Under the pieces are notes generated by a model. It searched no databases. It had not been told where the DNA came from and was given only the letters and a program-made list of their open reading frames with translations. Position numbers and translations under genes: made by a program. Below, piece by piece: positions 43,093 through 52,311 of a stretch of 64,000 nt of DNA. The DNA lies in NCBI GenBank assembly GCA_002328075.1, contig DCVT01000042.1, forward strand, positions 62,001 to 126,000, written 5' to 3'. Positions within the stretch are counted from its first letter, which is position 1. Every line of letters starts with the position of its first letter. This DNA is from Anaerolineales bacterium UBA2181 (GTDB lineage: Bacteria > Chloroflexota > Anaerolineae > Promineifilales > UBA4811).

Positions 43093-44106
43093 ATGGGTAG
43101 GATCGTTACTGCAATGGAAACCGATCGGACTACGGCCGAACCACAATTGGTGGGCATCGGTTGTGCCGCGTTGGACCATCTGGTCATTGTCCGGGACATG
43201 CCCCGGTTTGACGCGGCAGAATCGGCGCGGGCTCAGGACTGGTTGATAGCCGGCGGCGGGCCGGTGAGCACCGCCCTGGCGGCGGCAAGCCGGTTGGGCG
43301 TGCCGGCCGCCTACGTTGGAGTGATGGGCGACGACACGGTGGGCCAGGAGATCCGACGCGAGTTTCTGCAGGCCGGCGTGGATGTTCGGGCGCTGCGCCA
43401 CCGATCGGGCGTGCGGTCAATGAGGTGTTTGGTTTTGGTGGAGGCCGGCACCGGGCGACGCGCGTTTATCTCGTTCGGGGACTGGTCAGCGGCTTTTGAG
43501 CTCACCGCGGAGGATGAGCAACTGGTGCGGCAAACCCGTTTCCTGCATCTGGACGGATGGTATCCAGAAGCGGCACTTGCTGCCGCGTCTCTGGCGCGGG
43601 CGTCCGGGGTTCGGGTCTGCCTGGATGCCTACAGCATAGGACCGCGCACGGCCGATTTTGTGGCCGCGGCCGACGTGGTGATCGCGACCGAATCATTTCC
43701 GAGCCGGTTCACCGGAGAGCATGACCTGGACGCGGCGTCGCGGCAGATGCTGGGTTATGGGCCGCAGGTCGTGGTGACCACGCTCAGCGACCGGGGTTGC
43801 TTTGTGGCGGCGGCCGGGGAGCGGCACATGATACCTGGGTTCTCAGTCGAGGTGGTAGACACTACCGGCGCGGGCGATGCTTTTCACGGGGCATTCCTAT
43901 ACGGGATGCTTAAGGAGTGGGATTTGGTCCGGACGGCACGGTTTTCCAACGCAGTGGGTGCGCTGACCTGCCGCAAGCTGGGTGGGCGGGCGTCGCTTCC
44001 TACCCTGGCAGAGGTAGAGAGCCTGCTAACCGCGCATGCCGCCGGTTCATCACACAGTCAGGTGGTTCATGAGCCAACCACCAGGAGGGACGAATGCAAA
44101 CGTTGA
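43093..44106 (+). CDS. PfkB-family carbohydrate kinase
   Basis: A 337-residue ribokinase-fold kinase. Substrate-side IAGGGPVSTALAAASRLG, and the catalytic ATP/anion-hole signature DTTGAGDAFHGAFLYG, are intact. It phosphorylates a sugar or ketose using ATP. ATG at 43093 is used; an ATG seven codons later is possible, as no strong ribosome site separates them. The gene overlaps the next transketolase gene by 13 bp. Its product is expected to feed one of the two transketolase pairs. Confidence 0.9.
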   Translation: MGRIVTAMETDRTTAEPQLVGIGCAALDHLVIVRDMPRFDAAESARAQDWLIAGGGPVSTALAAASRLGVPAAYVGVMGDDTVGQEIRREFLQAGVDVRALRHRSGVRSMRCLVLVEAGTGRRAFISFGDWSAAFELTAEDEQLVRQTRFLHLDGWYPEAALAAASLARASGVRVCLDAYSIGPRTADFVAAADVVIATESFPSRFTGEHDLDAASRQMLGYGPQVVVTTLSDRGCFVAAAGERHMIPGFSVEVVDTTGAGDAFHGAFLYGMLKEWDLVRTARFSNAVGALTCRKLGGRASLPTLAEVESLLTAHAAGSSHSQVVHEPTTRRDECKR

Positions 44107-44924
44107 CACCGGAAGAGAAACAGGAACTGGATCTGATCGCTAACAAGATGCGGAGCCAGATCATCGAGATGTTCCACGTTGCCGGCGGCGGGCACTTTGG
44201 TGGTTCGCTGTCGGTGGTAGAGATATTGGTGACGCTGTACGGTGCGGTGGTCCGTTTTGATCCGGCACAACCGCGATGGGAGGAACGGGACCGCGTGATT
44301 TTGAGCAAGGGGCACGCCTCTGGCGCTCTCTGCCCGGTGCTGGGTCATTGGGGCTTTTTTGATGAGGGGTTGCTGGATACCTTTAACCAGTTGGACAGTC
44401 CGTTTGGCATGCACCCGGACATGAACAAAATCCCGGGGTGTGACATGAGCACCGGCTCACTCGGCCACGGCCTGGCAGTCGGGATCGGCATGGCGCTGGC
44501 CGGCCGGGCCGATGACAAGGACTATCGGGTGTATGTGGTGCTCGGCGATGGCGAATGCCAGGAGGGCACCGTCTGGGAAGCGGCGATGATTGGCTCGCAC
44601 CTCAAATTGAACCGGTTGACGGCCATTGTCGACCGGAACAGGCTGTCGCTGGATGGCGCCACCGAGTCGATCAACGCGCTGGAACCGTTGGCAGACAGGT
44701 GGCGGTCGTTTGGCTGGCATGTGCTCGAGTGCGATGGGCATGATCCGGCCAAGATTCACCAGGCCATCCAACAGGCCCACGATTATCTTGATGGTCCGAC
44801 GGTCATCGTCGCCAACACCGTTAAAGGGAAGGGAGTCTCCTTCATGGAGAACAAGTACCAGTACCATTATGCGATCCTCACCAATGAGGAACTGGAAGCG
44901 GCCCGAGAAGAGATTGCGAGGTAG
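44094..44924 (+). CDS. Transketolase, N-terminal subunit, pair 2
   Basis: A 276-residue homologue of the subunit at 38250. It keeps GGGHFGGSLSVVEILVTLY, SKGHASGALCPVLG, STGSLGHGLAVGIGMALAG and GDGECQEGTVWEAAMIG with DRN. AGGAGGG precedes the ATG within the end of the kinase gene. Sequence differs from pair 1 along its length, so this is a separate enzyme rather than a recent duplicate. Confidence 0.93.
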   Translation: MQTLTPEEKQELDLIANKMRSQIIEMFHVAGGGHFGGSLSVVEILVTLYGAVVRFDPAQPRWEERDRVILSKGHASGALCPVLGHWGFFDEGLLDTFNQLDSPFGMHPDMNKIPGCDMSTGSLGHGLAVGIGMALAGRADDKDYRVYVVLGDGECQEGTVWEAAMIGSHLKLNRLTAIVDRNRLSLDGATESINALEPLADRWRSFGWHVLECDGHDPAKIHQAIQQAHDYLDGPTVIVANTVKGKGVSFMENKYQYHYAILTNEELEAAREEIAR

Positions 44925-44929
44925 ACCCC

Positions 44930-45916
44930 ATGAAATCAGCGAAAATCCCCCAATGGACAGGAGACCCCGTCCAACCTCTTCCCATGGCAGATGTGGCCAG
45001 TCGGGTTGCCGCTGGTTTGTGTTTGGTCGAGGAGGCCAGGTCCAACCCTGATATCTGGGCTTTGACCTCGGATGTGCTCAACTCCACCGGGCTGGTTCCC
45101 TTTGCCAAGGCGTTCCCAGAACGGTTCTTGAACGTGGGAATTGCCGAGCAGAGCATGATGGGCATCGCGGCCGGGCTAGCCACATGCGGTAAGATCCCGG
45201 TGGCGGCAACGTTCGGCTTTCTGGCCTCGATGCGGGCCTGCGAACAGGTCCGGTCGGACATCGCCTATCCCAACCTCAACGTCAAGATCTATGCCACGCA
45301 TGCTGGTGTGGCGTTGGGAAAAGGCGGCACCACCCATCACGCGCTGGAAGACGTGGCCATCATGCGCACCTTTGCCAACATGACCATTCTGGAACCGGCG
45401 GATGTCCTGGAAACCCAAAAGGTGATGGCGGCCGCAGTGGCCCACCAGGGACCGGTGTACATCCGGCTGCGCCGGGGTCCTGGTCCGGTGATCTACCAGG
45501 GTGAGTTGGCGTATCAGATCGGCAAGGCCAACCTGGTGCGGGAAGGAAACGACCTGACTCTGATCGGCTGCGGCCGGACGGTGGGCGAGTGCCTGCTGGC
45601 GGCCGCTCTGCTGACCCAACGCGGCATCAGTGCCCGGGTGCTGGACATGCACACCCTCAAACCGATCGACGACGAGGCTATTGCTGCTGCCGCTCGCGAA
45701 ACGCGGATGGTGATCACGGCGGAGGATCACACCATCATTGGGGGACTGGGCGGCGCGGTGGCGGAAGTCATGGCCGAGCTGGGCCTGGCCACGCCGCTCC
45801 GCCGGCTGGGAGTGCGGGATATCTATGCCGGCATCGGCGGTGAGGACGAGCTCTTGGCCAAACACGGCATTGCCGGACCGCAGATTGCTGCCCAGGTGAT
45901 GCAATTTCTAGAGTAA
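44930..45916 (+). CDS. Transketolase, C-terminal subunit, pair 2
   Basis: A 328-residue partner of the preceding gene (5 bp gap), with catalytic Glu in VGIAEQSMMGIAAGLA, GKGGTTHHALEDVAIMRTFANMTILEPAD and VITAEDHTIIGGLGGAVAEVM. The substrate-phosphate region (GKGGTTHHALED versus GKTGKTHQDVSD in pair 1) differs, which may reflect a different acceptor or donor. Confidence 0.93.
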   Translation: MKSAKIPQWTGDPVQPLPMADVASRVAAGLCLVEEARSNPDIWALTSDVLNSTGLVPFAKAFPERFLNVGIAEQSMMGIAAGLATCGKIPVAATFGFLASMRACEQVRSDIAYPNLNVKIYATHAGVALGKGGTTHHALEDVAIMRTFANMTILEPADVLETQKVMAAAVAHQGPVYIRLRRGPGPVIYQGELAYQIGKANLVREGNDLTLIGCGRTVGECLLAAALLTQRGISARVLDMHTLKPIDDEAIAAAARETRMVITAEDHTIIGGLGGAVAEVMAELGLATPLRRLGVRDIYAGIGGEDELLAKHGIAGPQIAAQVMQFLE

Positions 45917-45928
45917 GGAGCAGATGTC

Positions 45929-46693
45929 ATGATCCTTTCCGGCCAAGTGGCCCTGATCACGGGCGGTAACTCGGGAATCGGCCAGGCCACCGCGGTTCTG
46001 TTTGCCCGCGAGGGAGCACGTGTGGTAATTGCGGCTCGAAGTGCGCAGTCTGGCCAGCAGGTCGTCCAACAGATCGAAGAGCTGGGTGGCACTGCGCTCT
46101 TTGTCCCGTGCGACGTTCGGTTGGCGCAGGATTGCCAGGGGGCGGTTGATGCCGCGGTGGCCCGATTCGGCCGGTTGGACATCCTGTTCAACAATGCGGG
46201 CGTGGTCCTGGGCGGCCGGGTGGATGACACGGACGAGGAGACCTGGGATCAAGTCATGGATACCAATGTCAAGGGCATCTACCTGATGTGCCGGGCGGCG
46301 GTTCCGGTCATGCGATCCCAGGGCGGGGGGGTCATCGTCAACAATGCCTCGGACTCGGGCGTGGTCGGAGAAAAACGGCTGGCGGCATATTGCGCCTCCA
46401 AAGGCGCCGCGGTGTTACTGACCAAAGCCATGGCCGTGGACCACGCACCGGACCACATCCGCGTCAACGCCGTCTGTCCGGGACCGGTTTATGTCAAACG
46501 GTGGGAGCACCGGGCGGCCGGTCGCGGCTATGACGTCAGCGTGGACGTGGCCAACTTTGTCAGCGAGGTGCCGTTGGGTCGGGTCGGCGCGGTGGAAGAG
46601 GTGGCACAGGTGGCTCTCTTTTTGGCGTCCAACGCGTCCAGCTATGTGACGGGTGCTGCGATCGTGGTGGATGGTGGGCGTACGGCCCAATAA
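45929..46693 (+). CDS. Short-chain dehydrogenase/reductase (second SDR of the operon)
   Basis: A 254-residue classical SDR: TGGNSGIGQATAVLFAREGARVV, NNAGV, NNASDSG, YCASKGA active site, and SYVTGAAIVVDGG. AAGGAG precedes the ATG. It is the last enzyme gene of the catabolic operon and probably performs a second redox step. Similar in length to the SDR at 41450 but clearly distinct in sequence. Confidence 0.9.
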   Translation: MILSGQVALITGGNSGIGQATAVLFAREGARVVIAARSAQSGQQVVQQIEELGGTALFVPCDVRLAQDCQGAVDAAVARFGRLDILFNNAGVVLGGRVDDTDEETWDQVMDTNVKGIYLMCRAAVPVMRSQGGGVIVNNASDSGVVGEKRLAAYCASKGAAVLLTKAMAVDHAPDHIRVNAVCPGPVYVKRWEHRAAGRGYDVSVDVANFVSEVPLGRVGAVEEVAQVALFLASNASSYVTGAAIVVDGGRTAQ

Positions 46694-46734
46694 TCCGGAC
46701 CGGGCGCCCGCAGCCCGACGCAGGAGACTCCGTC

Positions 46735-48132
46735 TTGACCGACCGCTATTCGCAAGAACCCAGACCGCTGCTCCTGACCGCCAAACCGCTGCGACGAGCA
46801 GTATCCGGGCGGACGATGAGTGGCCTGCTGCGGCTATGGATTCCATTGGCGCTGAGCTGGGTTCTCATGACCGCCGGAATGCCGGTAGTGACGGCCGTGC
46901 TCGCTCGCATGCGTGAGCCCGATCTGCAATTGGCCAGTCTGGGTATTAGCCATTCCGTGACCATGGCGGTGCAGAGCCCGGTGATTGCCTTGCTCACCGC
47001 CAGCGTGGCGTTGGCCAAGGATAGGACCTCGTTGCGGCTCCTGAAGCGCTTCACCGTGGTCCAGGTGGTGCTTTGCACGCTGATCATGGCCGTCCTGGCA
47101 TACCGTCCCACGTTTGACCTGGTCATCGTCGACTTGATGGGCACGCCGCCGGAGGTGGCTCGGCTGGTTCGCCCATCGCTTCTGGCGTTCACGCTGTTCC
47201 CGGCAGGGGTGGCCTACCGCCGGTTTCTACAGGGGTTGATCATCCAGCGAGGATCCACCAGCCAGGTCACCTACGGTGCCCTGATCCGGCTGGCAACCAC
47301 CGTTGGTTTGGTCCTCCTGGGGTTTCGATTGGGCCGGTGGGATGGAGCACTCGTGGCAGCAACCGCGATGACGGCCGGAATCCTGGTGGAGGCGCTCTAT
47401 ACGCACCTGGTGGCTCGCCAATCGGTACGTCTGGTGGAAGAAAACCAGGTCTCCAGTGCGATCGCTACCCTCACGGTCCCCAACTTGCTGCAGTTCTACT
47501 GGCCTCTGGCCATCACTTCCATGGTATGGCTTTGGGCTCCATCGCTCATCAACTTTGGCCTTACGCGGGCGCCGTTCCCGGTGCAATCGCTGGCCGTCTG
47601 GCCCGTGGTGAGCGCCCAGGTTGTGCTGGTGAGCAGTCTTGGATTCAGCTTGATGGAGGTGGTCGTGGCGGTGCTCAAGGACCCGCGGGCAGTGGTCACG
47701 GTGCGCCGATTTTCCCTGATCCTGTGTGCAGCTTCGTTGGCCATCCTGTATCCGTTGGCCTTTACGCCCCTGGCAACCAGTTGGCTTCAGGTGGTGGCGG
47801 GTCTGAACCCGGAACTGACCGCATTTGCGATTCCGGCGCTGCGCTGGTCCATACTGCTGCCACTGATCGCGGTTGTCCAGAGTTGGTTTCGAGGGCTTAT
47901 CGTTGCCGGCGAGTCGACCTCGTCCATCGCGCAGGCTACCATGATCAATGTGGCGATCATGGTGGTGGTGCTCTTGATGGGCGCTGCGGGAAAGTGGATG
48001 ATGGGCGCATCGCTGGCGGCCGTTGCGCTGACGATTTCGCGGATTGTCGAGGTCGGTTGGTTGTGGCGCTGGGCCTCACCGGTGCAGCGTCGCCTCGGGG
48101 AAAAGGCCCGGGCGGCCGGTCCGTGCACATAG
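46735..48132 (+). CDS. MOP/MATE-like multi-pass membrane transporter
   Basis: A 465-residue protein with about 12 hydrophobic segments. It begins with a polar N-terminus of about 30 residues; the first helix follows (WIPLALSWVLMTAGMPVVTAVLARM), then SLGISHSVTMAVQSPVIALLTASVALAKD. The arrangement resembles MATE/MOP flippase-type transporters, but without a closer match I cannot place it in a named subfamily. TTG at 46735 is used because CAGGAG lies 8 bp upstream; an ATG 27 codons later would still keep all membrane segments. It may export a by-product of the preceding pathway, or be unrelated. Confidence 0.7.
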   Translation: MTDRYSQEPRPLLLTAKPLRRAVSGRTMSGLLRLWIPLALSWVLMTAGMPVVTAVLARMREPDLQLASLGISHSVTMAVQSPVIALLTASVALAKDRTSLRLLKRFTVVQVVLCTLIMAVLAYRPTFDLVIVDLMGTPPEVARLVRPSLLAFTLFPAGVAYRRFLQGLIIQRGSTSQVTYGALIRLATTVGLVLLGFRLGRWDGALVAATAMTAGILVEALYTHLVARQSVRLVEENQVSSAIATLTVPNLLQFYWPLAITSMVWLWAPSLINFGLTRAPFPVQSLAVWPVVSAQVVLVSSLGFSLMEVVVAVLKDPRAVVTVRRFSLILCAASLAILYPLAFTPLATSWLQVVAGLNPELTAFAIPALRWSILLPLIAVVQSWFRGLIVAGESTSSIAQATMINVAIMVVVLLMGAAGKWMMGASLAAVALTISRIVEVGWLWRWASPVQRRLGEKARAAGPCT

Positions 48133-48231
48133 GGAGCGCCTGAGGAGTTGGCAGGAACTACAGCGGTGGAGGGCAAAAGAACCCATGCGCCGGACGAATG
48201 TCGGGCATCATACAAGGCATAGGAGGTGGTT

Positions 48232-49485
48232 GTGGCTCTGAGAGAGGCAGTTATCATTGATGCGGTGAGGTCGCCCATCGGGCGGCACAACGGAGGGCTC
48301 GCCGGTGTGCGGCCAGACGATTTATTGGGCGAAGTGCTCCGGGCGCTGGTGGAACGGGTGGGGTTGGATCCGGCGCTGATTGAGGACGTCTATTCTGGCT
48401 GCTGTAATCAGGCCGGCGAGGACTGTCGGGATGTGGCGCGCAGCGGCGTTCTCTTGGCGGGTTTTCCCAAAGAGGTGAGCGGAATCACCGTCAACCGCAA
48501 CTGTTCGTCAGGATTGGAGGCCGTTAACCTGGCTGCCAAGTCGATCCTGGTGGGGGAGGGAGAGGTGTTCATCGGCGCGGGCGTGGAGTGCATGAGCCGG
48601 GCGCCCTGGTCGATGCCCAAGCCCGATACGATCCGCCCGGTGGGAGTACCCACGATCTATGACACCACCATCGGCAACCGGTACAATAACCCCAGACTGG
48701 ATGCGTTGTATCCCATCGTCAGTTTGGGGGAGACGGCCGAGAACATCGCGGCCGAGATGGGCATTAGCCGCGAGGATCAGGATATCTTTGCTCTGGAAAG
48801 CCAGCGAAGGGCAATCGAGGCGATCGAGACGGGCCGGTTCAGGGACGAGATCGCGCCGATTGAGGTGCCACAGCGCAAAGGCCCCTCGCTCATTGTGGAT
48901 ACCGATGAGCACCCTCGCTACAGGGTGGTGGACGGCGATTATGTGCTGGATACCAGTCTGGAGCAGTTGGCCAAGTTGAGGCCGGCTTTCCGCCAGGGTG
49001 GCACGGTAACCGCTGGCAACTCGAGCGGCATCAATGACGGGGCGGCGGCAGTGCTGGTCATGAGCGCGGACAAGGCGCGAGAGATCGGGCTGAAGCCGAT
49101 GGCCCGCTGGGTGGGTTCAGCCGCCGCGGGCGTTGACCCCGGAGTCATGGGGTACGGACCCGTCCCGGCGACCCAGAAACTGCTCAAGCGGTTGGGGCTG
49201 TCGTTGCATGAGATTGGCCTGATCGAGCTCAATGAGGCATTTGCTGCCCAATCCCTGGGAGTCATTCGGCGGTTGGGCCTGGATACCGAGATCACCAACG
49301 TCAATGGCGGTGCCATCGCCTTGGGTCACCCCATCGGTTGTTCCGGGGCTCGCATCCTGACCACTCTGCTTCACGAGATGAAGCGGCGGGCTCCGGGGCA
49401 ACGGCGGCCGTTCTACGGTCTGGCCACGCTGTGCGTGGGGGTCGGCATGGGCGCTGCCACGGTCGTCGAGTGGTTGTACTCGTGA
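48232..49485 (+). CDS. Acetyl-CoA acyltransferase (thiolase)
   Basis: A 417-residue thiolase: active-site Cys91 in NRNCSSGLEA, the GECMSR-like GVECMSRAPWSM, GNSSGINDGAAA, NEAFAAQS, GGAIALGHPIGCSGAR and the second Cys in ATLCVGVGMGAA. It cleaves 3-ketoacyl-CoA to acetyl-CoA and a shortened acyl-CoA in degradation, or condenses acetyl-CoA. GTG at 48232 is chosen: AGGAGG ends 5 bp before it, and the GTG two codons earlier overlaps that site. It opens the acyl-CoA operon; no clear promoter was seen in the 99 bp before it. Confidence 0.96.
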   Translation: MALREAVIIDAVRSPIGRHNGGLAGVRPDDLLGEVLRALVERVGLDPALIEDVYSGCCNQAGEDCRDVARSGVLLAGFPKEVSGITVNRNCSSGLEAVNLAAKSILVGEGEVFIGAGVECMSRAPWSMPKPDTIRPVGVPTIYDTTIGNRYNNPRLDALYPIVSLGETAENIAAEMGISREDQDIFALESQRRAIEAIETGRFRDEIAPIEVPQRKGPSLIVDTDEHPRYRVVDGDYVLDTSLEQLAKLRPAFRQGGTVTAGNSSGINDGAAAVLVMSADKAREIGLKPMARWVGSAAAGVDPGVMGYGPVPATQKLLKRLGLSLHEIGLIELNEAFAAQSLGVIRRLGLDTEITNVNGGAIALGHPIGCSGARILTTLLHEMKRRAPGQRRPFYGLATLCVGVGMGAATVVEWLYS

Positions 49486-50237
49486 TGGAAAGGGCAATGC
49501 CCAAGATGCTTCCGTTGGACGAGTACCTGCGCCAAAAAGCGTACGACCTGGGCGCCGACCAGTGCGGCGTCGCCGACCTTACCCTGGCACGCGACGCGAT
49601 TCGCGACCAGGGTGGCGAGATGATGGCCCAATTCGACCGCGCCATTTCGGTGGGCATCGCCATGCCGGCGGCCATTGTGGATCAACTCCCTCGCCACCGT
49701 GAAAAGGCGGTGGCCATTGCGTACCGTACCCACAGCTATGAGATCATTAGCGATCGTCTGGATCTGTTGACCTCCCAGTTGGCAAGCCTGGTCCAGCGGC
49801 GTGGATACCAGGCGTTTCCTGTGCGGGCATCCCAGTACCTGGATGGCGAGAAACTCACGGGGCTGATATCTCACAAGCTGGCGGCGCATCTGGCAGGTCT
49901 GGGGTGGATTGGGAAGAGCTGCCTACTCATCACTCCGGAGCTCGGTCCGCGGCTCCGATGGGCAACGATCCTTACCGACGCCCCGCTGTCGACCGGTCGA
50001 CCGATGGCCGAGCGGTGCGGCGACTGCCGCGCATGCGTCGACGCCTGCCCGGTGCATGCGTTCACCGGGCGGCCATTCCGACCAGAGGAGCCGCGGGAGC
50101 TGCGCTATGACGCGCACAAATGTCGGCGTTACCTGCACCGCAACGACGCGGTGCCGGGAGCCGAGACCAGCATTTGTGGCATGTGCGTTTACATATGTCC
50201 CCATGGCCGAGGGAACTCGGCCGAACAGGCAGGTTGA
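49485..50237 (+). CDS. QueG-like double-cluster [4Fe-4S] protein
   Basis: A 250-residue protein resembling the Fe-S half of epoxyqueuosine reductase. A catalytic-domain-like segment (LGADQCGVADL, RAISVGIAMPAAIVD, AHLAGLGWIGKSCLLITPELGPRLRWATILTDAPL) precedes two ferredoxin-type cluster motifs, CGDCRACVDACPVHAF and a later CRRYL...CGMCVYICPHG. It is shorter than QueG. ATG at 49485 overlaps the thiolase stop; an ATG four codons later is equally possible. Lying inside a beta-oxidation operon, it may carry electrons or act on a different substrate rather than tRNA; both are inference. Confidence 0.78.
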   Translation: MERAMPKMLPLDEYLRQKAYDLGADQCGVADLTLARDAIRDQGGEMMAQFDRAISVGIAMPAAIVDQLPRHREKAVAIAYRTHSYEIISDRLDLLTSQLASLVQRRGYQAFPVRASQYLDGEKLTGLISHKLAAHLAGLGWIGKSCLLITPELGPRLRWATILTDAPLSTGRPMAERCGDCRACVDACPVHAFTGRPFRPEEPRELRYDAHKCRRYLHRNDAVPGAETSICGMCVYICPHGRGNSAEQAG

Positions 50238-50265
50238 AGGCGATAAACAGATCCGGGAGGATGAG

Positions 50266-51405
50266 ATGGACTTTGAACTGGACGAAATAGAGTTGATGGT
50301 GCAACGCACGGCGCGGCAGTTTGCCGAAAAGGACTTGGTGCATCGGGCTGATCAGGCGGACGATAACAAGGATTTTTGCCGGGAGTCTATCGAGTTGTTG
50401 CGCCGGAACGGCTATCTCGGCATGATCATCCCAGAGGAATACGGCGGCGAGGGGATGACCGGATTTCACTATGTGATTGCCAAGGAGCAGATTGCTCGGG
50501 CCTGCCTCAGCACAGGCGCCATTTTCGGCGCTCACAATCTGGCGATCTATTGCATAAAGCTGATGGGCACGGAAGCGCAGAAACAGCGCTACCTGCCGCT
50601 GCTCGCTTCAGGTGAACGCATTGGGGCATTTGCTCTGACCGAGGCGAATACCGGTTCGGACGTGGCGTCCATCGCCGCCTCCGCGGTTCGGACAGATGGG
50701 CATTACGAGATCAACGCCGCCAAGCAATTCATCACCAACGGTGGTGTTGCGTCGCTGGTGGTCGTTTTCGCCAAGACCGACCGCGCCGCGGGCCATCGGG
50801 GCATCAGCGCGTTCATTGTGGACAAGCACGAGCATGGGTTCACGGTGGCCAAAGAAGAGAACAAGATGGGCATCCGAGGCACCAGCACGGGGCAGCTGGT
50901 GTTTGAGAACTGCCGGGTGCCGGTTGAGAACCGGCTGGGACAAGAAGGTGACGGATTCAAGCTCTCGATGATGGTCCTGGACCGGGCACGCCCGTCGGTG
51001 GGAGCGCAGGCGTTGGGAGTGGCTCAGGCCGCATTTGAGGCCGCTGTGCGGTATTCCCAGGAGCGCGTGGTGTTCGGCAAGCCGCTGAGCGAGCAACAGG
51101 CGACCCGCTTTGCCCTGGCCGATATGGCGACGCAGATAGACGCCGCGCGACTCTTGGTGTATCGGGCAGCCAAGCTGGCGTCGGCCGGCAAGGGTCGGTT
51201 CAGCAAAGAGTCCGCCATGGCCAAGCTGTTTTCGTCAGAGGTTGCCCATTGGGTCGTGGATCGTGCACTCCAGATCCACGGCGGTTATGGGTATATGAAA
51301 GAGTACACCATCGAGCGACTGTATCGGGACCAGCGCATCCTGGAGATTTATGAAGGAACCTCCGAGATCCAGCGGTTGGTCATATCCGGGAGTCTGCTCA
51401 AGTAA
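50266..51405 (+). CDS. Acyl-CoA dehydrogenase (first)
   Basis: A 379-residue FAD enzyme introducing the C2-C3 double bond of acyl-CoA. FALTEANTGSDVASIAASA (FAD/substrate), KMGIRGTSTGQLVFENCRVP, FGKPLSEQQATRFALADM, ALQIHGGYGYMKEYTIERLYRDQRILEIYEGTSEIQRLVI with the catalytic Glu of YEGTSEIQ are typical of short-chain members. The chosen ATG follows GGGAGG. Electrons normally pass to ETF; no ETF gene is in the window. Confidence 0.95.
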   Translation: MDFELDEIELMVQRTARQFAEKDLVHRADQADDNKDFCRESIELLRRNGYLGMIIPEEYGGEGMTGFHYVIAKEQIARACLSTGAIFGAHNLAIYCIKLMGTEAQKQRYLPLLASGERIGAFALTEANTGSDVASIAASAVRTDGHYEINAAKQFITNGGVASLVVVFAKTDRAAGHRGISAFIVDKHEHGFTVAKEENKMGIRGTSTGQLVFENCRVPVENRLGQEGDGFKLSMMVLDRARPSVGAQALGVAQAAFEAAVRYSQERVVFGKPLSEQQATRFALADMATQIDAARLLVYRAAKLASAGKGRFSKESAMAKLFSSEVAHWVVDRALQIHGGYGYMKEYTIERLYRDQRILEIYEGTSEIQRLVISGSLLK

Positions 51406-51426
51406 CATCAGCAAGGAGACCACACG

Positions 51427-52284
51427 ATGGAATGCAGAATAATCACTGTAGTGGGCGCGGGCACCATGGGCAACGGGATAGCCCACGTCGCCGCGATGTC
51501 CGGGTACCAGGTATACCTGACTGACGTCAGTGACGAGGTGCTGGCGGCCGCGCGGACCAAGATCGAAAAGAACCTGCGCAAGGGCGTCGAATTGGGCAAG
51601 GTGCCGGCAGCCACCATGGAGGCGGCCCTGGCGCGCCTGCATTGCACCACCGACATGGTCGGCGCGGCCGCCCAGTCCGATCTGGTCATCGAGTCGGTAC
51701 CCGAAGAGCTGGCGCTCAAACAGTCGGTCTTTACGCAACTGGACCAAGTCTGTCTACCCCGCGCCATACTGGCAACCAACACCTCGACCCTTAGCCCCAG
51801 CGCCATCGGTTCAGTCACCCGCCGGCCGGACCGAGTGATAGCGATGCATTTCTTCAACCCGGTACACCTCATGAAGCTGGTGGAGGTGATCCGCTCGCTG
51901 GATACGTCCGACGAGACCTGTCAATTCGTGCTGGACGTTGCCCGTCAGATGGGCAAGGAGACCGTGGTGGTGAACGAGGCGCCGGGCTTTGTCACCAGCC
52001 GGATCAGCGCGTTGGTGGGCAACGAAGCGTTTTACATGTTGATGGAAGGCGTAGCCAGCGCGGAGGACATTGACCGGGCCATCAAGCTCGGGCTCAACTA
52101 CCCCATGGGCCCCCTCGAGCTGGGCGATCTGGTGGGACTGGATGTTCGGTTGCGCAATCTAGAGTACCTGCACCGGACGCTGGGCGAAAAGTTTCGCCCC
52201 TGCCCGTTGCTGGTCAAGTACGTGCAATCGGGACGTCTGGGGCGCAAGACCGGCCGCGGCGTGTATGACTACAGCCAAAAGTGA
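51427..52284 (+). CDS. 3-hydroxyacyl-CoA (3-hydroxybutyryl-CoA) dehydrogenase
   Basis: A 285-residue NAD-dependent dehydrogenase: VVGAGTMGNGIAHVAA nucleotide site, ATNTSTLSPSAIG, the catalytic His in AMHFFNPVHLMKLVEVI, VVVNEAPGFVTSRIS and MGPLELGDLVGLDV near the end. It oxidises 3-hydroxyacyl-CoA to 3-ketoacyl-CoA for the thiolase. AAGGAG is well placed. Length fits the free-standing HBD family rather than a multifunctional FadB. Confidence 0.96.
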   Translation: MECRIITVVGAGTMGNGIAHVAAMSGYQVYLTDVSDEVLAAARTKIEKNLRKGVELGKVPAATMEAALARLHCTTDMVGAAAQSDLVIESVPEELALKQSVFTQLDQVCLPRAILATNTSTLSPSAIGSVTRRPDRVIAMHFFNPVHLMKLVEVIRSLDTSDETCQFVLDVARQMGKETVVVNEAPGFVTSRISALVGNEAFYMLMEGVASAEDIDRAIKLGLNYPMGPLELGDLVGLDVRLRNLEYLHRTLGEKFRPCPLLVKYVQSGRLGRKTGRGVYDYSQK

Positions 52285-52311
52285 CCCTGCCCGGGTCACG
52301 GGAGAGGAACC

